The notes under the pieces: model-generated | Database searches by the model: none | What the model saw: the letters and a program-made list of their open reading frames with translations, nothing else | Told to the model about the DNA's origin: nothing | Made by a program: the position numbers and the translations under genes | NCBI RefSeq assembly: GCF_001619985.1 | Contig: NW_017264198.1 | Span: 1,426,001 to 1,490,000, forward strand | Reading direction: 5' to 3' | Length of the DNA stretch: 64,000 nucleotides | DNA from: Xylona heveae TC161 | Lineage: Eukaryota; Ascomycota; Xylonomycetes; Xylonales; Xylonaceae | Part shown: one piece after another, positions 60,359-64,000 of the stretch | Layout: the number at the start of each line of letters is the position of its first letter | How positions within the stretch are numbered: position 1 is the stretch's first letter

Positions 60359-62126
60359 TCATACAAACGGAGCCGTGTAGAGGCCCGTCTTTTCCTTCTC
60401 CTCGTCATCGCCCTTCTGAGTGCTGGCAAGCTTCGACTTGGCGCGCAGAAGAGGTCCCCATTTGAAGAGGATGAAGGGGATGAAAGCGAGCAGAGTACCG
60501 ATGAGAGCCAGAATGAGTCCAGCATACTGGCTACCAACGTTGTGGAAGAATTGGCTGGCGAAAAGTGGAGAAACGGCACCGAGGGTGTTACGGAGAAGAC
60601 CCTGGCCGGCAATGGCAGATGAAGAGCTCTCGCCGTAGCAATCAGAGGTGTAGCTGTAGCAAGACTCGAAAATGAAGAAGATACCAATTGCGATGGGCGC
60701 AAGGGCGATGGTGGGGCCGACCCAGGAAAGATAACCATACTGGGTGAAACTGTAGATGAAGAGACCGATAGGAAGCATGAAAGAGCCCCACATGGCACCG
60801 TAGAGACGAGATTCGGGGAGAATGATTCCGTTTCGCTGAGCCATGATCTGCTTGTACTTGCGGATCTGGAGGAAATTGAGGCCGAAAGCGATGGTAACAC
60901 CAATGACGAGAGCAATGTATGGGAGACCAGCTGCATCAAAACGTTAGAAAATCTCAAACCCAGAAGATCATACATTTGAAACTCTTGGAAGACTTACCAA
61001 CACCTTCATTCCAGCCCTTCTTCTCGGAGAAGGTAATAGGAATGACCGACAGGAAGATGAAAGTGACGGCCCAAGCAAAGGCAATCCACATGCCATAGGC
61101 GAAAACGACAGGCTCAGTTATAAGCATGTGAAGGGCCTTGACGGATGAAGCGTGAAGAAGCTCCTTGATGTTGCGAACCTCGAGATCCATCTTGGCCTTG
61201 TAGCGCTCATCGCCAGTCAAGAGACGAACAGCCTTAGCACGCTTGTGCAAAGTCACACCGCCTCGAGTCTCGCGAAGGGCAAAGAAGATGATAGCGAACA
61301 GGGGAATATTTGACAGACCCTGAATACCTTCGATCCATCTCCATCCGATTGTCTCGTCGATGAAGCCAGCGTAGATGGGAGCGGCGACGGTGCCCAAAAT
61401 GGCGACATAGGAGAATGCGGCCATAGAAGTAGCACGCTCATCAGGCACGTACAGATCGCTAAAGGTACCGCCGACAAGAATGGTGCCGACTGAACCGAAA
61501 AGACCGAGGAGCGTACGCATCACAAGGATGGTTGCGATGTTCTTTCCGAGAGCGAGACCGATGAAGCAAAGAACGAAGCATCCGTAGGCACCAATGTAGA
61601 CAATCTTTCGACCGATCAACTCGCAGAACGGAGCAAGGAACAAGGGCGCGACGGCACAGGTCATGTTGAAGGTGAAGAGACCCATCTGGCCAAGTTCAGT
61701 GGAGGTGTGGAGGTCCTTGACCATCGAGTTGGTTCCGGAACTGTAGGCAGTCGTAGCAAGACCGACGAAGAGGGTCATGCAGCAGAGCAGAAGGGTGAGG
61801 AACATTTTTCTGCCCTTGCTCCAGTTGAACGGATTCTGCTTGTCGCCGGGGGCAAAAGTCATGACGATGTACTCCTGCCCATCCTTGTAGGTGATCTCGG
61901 TGAGAGTCAGGGGAAGCTCAATGTCAACTTCCTGGAGCGGACCCCATTCCGATGTCACCGAGTCCTCGCGGGCCGCCTGGAGGAAAGAGCCACCAGCGAT
62001 ACGGCCCTTCCCGGCGTTCTTCTTCAATCCCTGGGGGGATTGAGTGCCACTGCTCTGAGGCGAGGCATTGTCTCTAGTCTCGGCCATGGGGCCATTCGAT
62101 TCTTTCTCTTTGTCGTAGGAATCCAT
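60359..62126 (-). CDS. MFS transporter, DHA1 drug/polyamine:H+ antiporter type
   Basis: Two exons on the minus strand: 62126-60998 and 60930-60359, 566 aa. About 110 hydrophilic N-terminal residues precede 12 predicted membrane helices. The NPFNWSKGRKMFLT entry to helix 1, APFCELIGRKIVY after helix 2, RTLLGLFGSVGTILVGGTFS and GWRWIEGIQG are the usual marks of the fungal DHA1 group (Flu1/Tpo-like). A cytosolic loop of about 70 residues divides the two halves, and the C-terminus is a charged tail (KGDDEEKEKTG). It is expected in the plasma membrane; the substrate is not predictable. The sequence shows no adjacent biosynthetic genes, so a cluster role is unsupported. Confidence 0.94.
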
Positions 62127-63146
62127 GGCGACTGAGTATGAGGAAGGAAGAGATGGGAGATTTGGAACTCCAGGTGGAGGAGGGGCGTCTTTTGTATCAT
62201 TTCGAAAGCCGTCCGGAGCCCTGGGGGAAGGGAGCGGTCGACACGGTCCGAATAGGCCATAATGTCAGCAAAATCACTCTTTCCAAAAAGAGCGTTTAGT
62301 CGGAATGACGTTGGTATACCGTGAAGAGTGGGCCCGATGTGCCTGACAATGATGTAGGCATCTTTTGGAAAAGATCGTTGAGTGAGATAGCGCACGGCGA
62401 ATACTATACCCATTGTGGTATAGACCGAGGTGGCTTACGGTTCTTCATTGGCCGGAAGACGGGATTACCCCTGCAAATTTGCTTTAAAAAGTTTTCGGCC
62501 CTTGTCAAAACCGGAGGAACTCATTCGGCAGCCGGAAAAACGATCGGGAATACTCCTCACTCATAAAGTTCCTCCCCATCCACCATCCCCAAGGGGCAAA
62601 ATGGTATGAAACAAAAGTCATTTTGGCCGAGGCGGGTCAGGCAGGTGGTCTGCTAGTGAGTCTTGGATCAGGAGCTCCATGGGGAGAAGAATTGGGGGGC
62701 TCCGCATGCGCTCTTTCTTCATTCCGGCATTCGGAGGAATTGTGCCGTCACTGTTTTGTTTTCGTCTCTTTTGGCGCCAAGTACCGTCATCAGTTGAAGC
62801 GGTGCTATGTGCGGGCCTTGGCTGGTGGTCAGGCCTTGGTTCATGGTCCGCCATGATTGTTGGCAGTAGCATGATCTGATGTCCCGGCTCGACTCTTTGA
62901 AAGGCGTATAGTTTGGCACGCGGCTTTGGTGGTCTGACCCTGATCGCCCGCTGTACAGCATCCGAATTTCCAAGTGGCATTGCTTGGCTCTCGTAACGGC
63001 AGCTGCTGCTGACGGTAGTGGCTTCTTGCTTGCTTTTCTGACATATAGGCGGCGTTACTGGGGGCTTCAAAAAGGCGCCAGGACTGTAGTCGGCCCACCA
63101 TGCGCTTCCCTGTGCACATTTTGATTGGTTCGTTCAGCCAAAGTCG

Positions 63147-63400
63147 CGTGCCCACACAACGTCCCCACTGCGCCCACACATTGGTCCCCACTGCACCCAC
63201 ATTATACGTCCCCACTATCGCATGCCCACGAATTTTGTCTCCGCTATTCCCTCCATTCTCTGCTGTACTCCGTCTGCCCACGAAATAACGTCTCCACTGC
63301 GCCCACATACTCCGTACGGAGTACCTCCGGGTTGCGTCTCCGCTGTCCACAAATTGTCTCCGCCAAGTCTTCTCCTCTCCCCACAAACATCTCCATCATG
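63147..63400. repeat. Decayed minisatellite, 21-29 bp unit
   Basis: Read on the minus strand, the words GTGGGCGCAGTGGGGACGTT, GTGGGTGCAGTGGGGACC, GTGGGCATGCGATAGTGGGG and GTGGGCGCAGTGGAGACG recur, with spacings from about 21 to 50 bases. Copies nearest 63150-63215 are closest to each other; those towards 63400 are more diverged (GTGGACAGCGGAGACG). Confidence 0.7.
63308..63323. repeat. 16-bp perfect palindrome TACTCCGTACGGAGTA
   Basis: The two half-sites TACTCCGTA and TACGGAGTA overlap to form a perfect inverted repeat inside the minisatellite. Single half-sites occur elsewhere in intergenic DNA of this window (30005-30013; TACGGAG words near 32567 and 33077). Confidence 0.9.
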
Positions 63401-64000
63401 TCTCCAGCTGTCGCAGCAGCCAAGCATGGCATCGTGAAATACTGCCGACCCGTGGATGCGTAGTCACTAGGAGCGGTTCGCTGAGAAAAAAGTTGGTGCA
63501 CCCACGTCAACAATGACCTTTTCGGAGGCATACGTCACAACTAGCATAATTTCGGGGCATGAGGAAAAGATTTTGCACCACTTAGAATCAAGCAGAAGGA
63601 TTTGCCCGCCGTAATCCGCCCTCGTGTGGCTATTCGCGAAATTCTATCGTAATTTCCCCTGTCCTTGACTGAATCTGCATGCAGTTTCCTTAAGGTTTTG
63701 TGATTAGATTGAGGAGGCGTAATTAAAGTTGAGCCACCCTTGGCGATACTTTCGCCGCTTGTAGAAGCGATCGCCATAGAGAAGGGTTTCTCCTTGACGA
63801 TACTTGTCGCTCAATAGACACGTGTGAAAGTTTTGTGATGCTGGTAAAAACAAAGTAAGATACCCTCAAAGTGCAGAAAAGAGGCAGGTGACCAAAAGGG
63901 GAGTGAGACTTTGTTACTATTGTCAGCTGGGATTGTAGCAACCTTGCAAGGCAGCAACCTAGGTATGGAAGAATTATTGGTTTCAATCTCCCAATAGAAT

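Larger units (their letters stand above)
62127..64000. other. Intergenic, MFS promoter and distal repeat region
   Basis: No gene is supported. Contains a decayed minisatellite (63147-63400) and a 16-bp palindrome. Frames on both strands across it are repeat artefacts. Confidence 0.55.

Noticed and set aside
60359-62126. Secondary-metabolite cluster around the MFS transporter
   Set aside because: No synthase, oxidase or regulator gene lies within the visible flanks; neighbours are unrelated.
62841-63386. 181-codon minus-strand frame rich in Trp/Gly/Arg
   Set aside because: Its WAQW and VGT repeats come directly from the minisatellite units.
1-64000. Retroelement or other viral fossil, CRISPR, rRNA
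   Set aside because: No reverse transcriptase, integrase, capsid-like or terminal-repeat pattern, no regularly spaced identical repeats, and no rRNA-like sequence was seen by eye.

Overview
This window comes from the nuclear genome of a filamentous ascomycete (Pezizomycotina). The evidence is small spliced genes with 47-170 nt introns (GTRNGT donors, CTAAY-like branch sites, YAG acceptors), widely spaced single genes on both strands, no operons, and fungal-only families (DUF7514, DUF3605, type-B secreted esterase, Osh4-type OSBP). TACTCCGTA/TACGGAGTA words in the intergenic DNA and the gene set fit Eurotiomycetes best; that class assignment is inference. Gene models were spliced by hand and every multi-exon model sums to a whole number of codons. 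Several open frames begin upstream with TTG rather than ATG, so starts were moved to the first sensible ATG.

Layout: 1-3055 no supportable gene; 3056-6297 (+) Pol5/MYBBP1A ribosome-biogenesis factor; 6298-9579 no supportable gene; 9580-11645 (+) secreted type-B carboxylesterase; 11646-15306 intergenic DNA ending in a long pyrimidine-rich leader; 15307-17466 (+) unknown 719-aa protein with a W-rich domain; 17467-19736 simple-repeat-rich DNA; 19737-23667 (-) Bub1/Mad3-type checkpoint kinase; 23965-26105 (-) endonuclease IV (Apn1); 26502-28752 (-) intracellular GH15 hydrolase; 30270-31362 (+) RNA polymerase III subunit C34; 34276-36122 (+) UDP-glucose pyrophosphorylase with a probable 5'UTR intron; 37193-38956 (+) DUF7514 protein; 39562-41050 (-) Yng2 and 41684-43270 (+) Hos2, divergent from one promoter; 44007-45911 (-) Osh4-like OSBP; 46942-47828 (-) DUF3605 protein; 50303-50651 (+) 89-aa single-pass membrane protein; 51241-51996 (-) U2AF small subunit; 52451-53898 (-) Cys/Met-metabolism PLP enzyme; 54726-58329 (-) unknown 1132-aa protein; 60359-62126 (-) MFS transporter; 62127-64000 intergenic DNA with a decayed minisatellite.

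Most genes are housekeeping: rRNA transcription and ribosome assembly, Pol III transcription, splicing, chromatin acetylation and deacetylation, spindle checkpoint, DNA repair, cell-wall precursor supply, sterol/lipid transport. They do not form one pathway. No biosynthetic cluster, intact transposon, viral fossil, rRNA, intact tRNA or CRISPR array was seen. The most interesting items are the Yng2/Hos2 shared promoter, the MadBub-type kinase carrying two Mad3 KEN boxes plus an intact kinase domain, three unrecognised protein genes, and the repeat structures near 18.3-19.4 kb and 63.1-63.4 kb.
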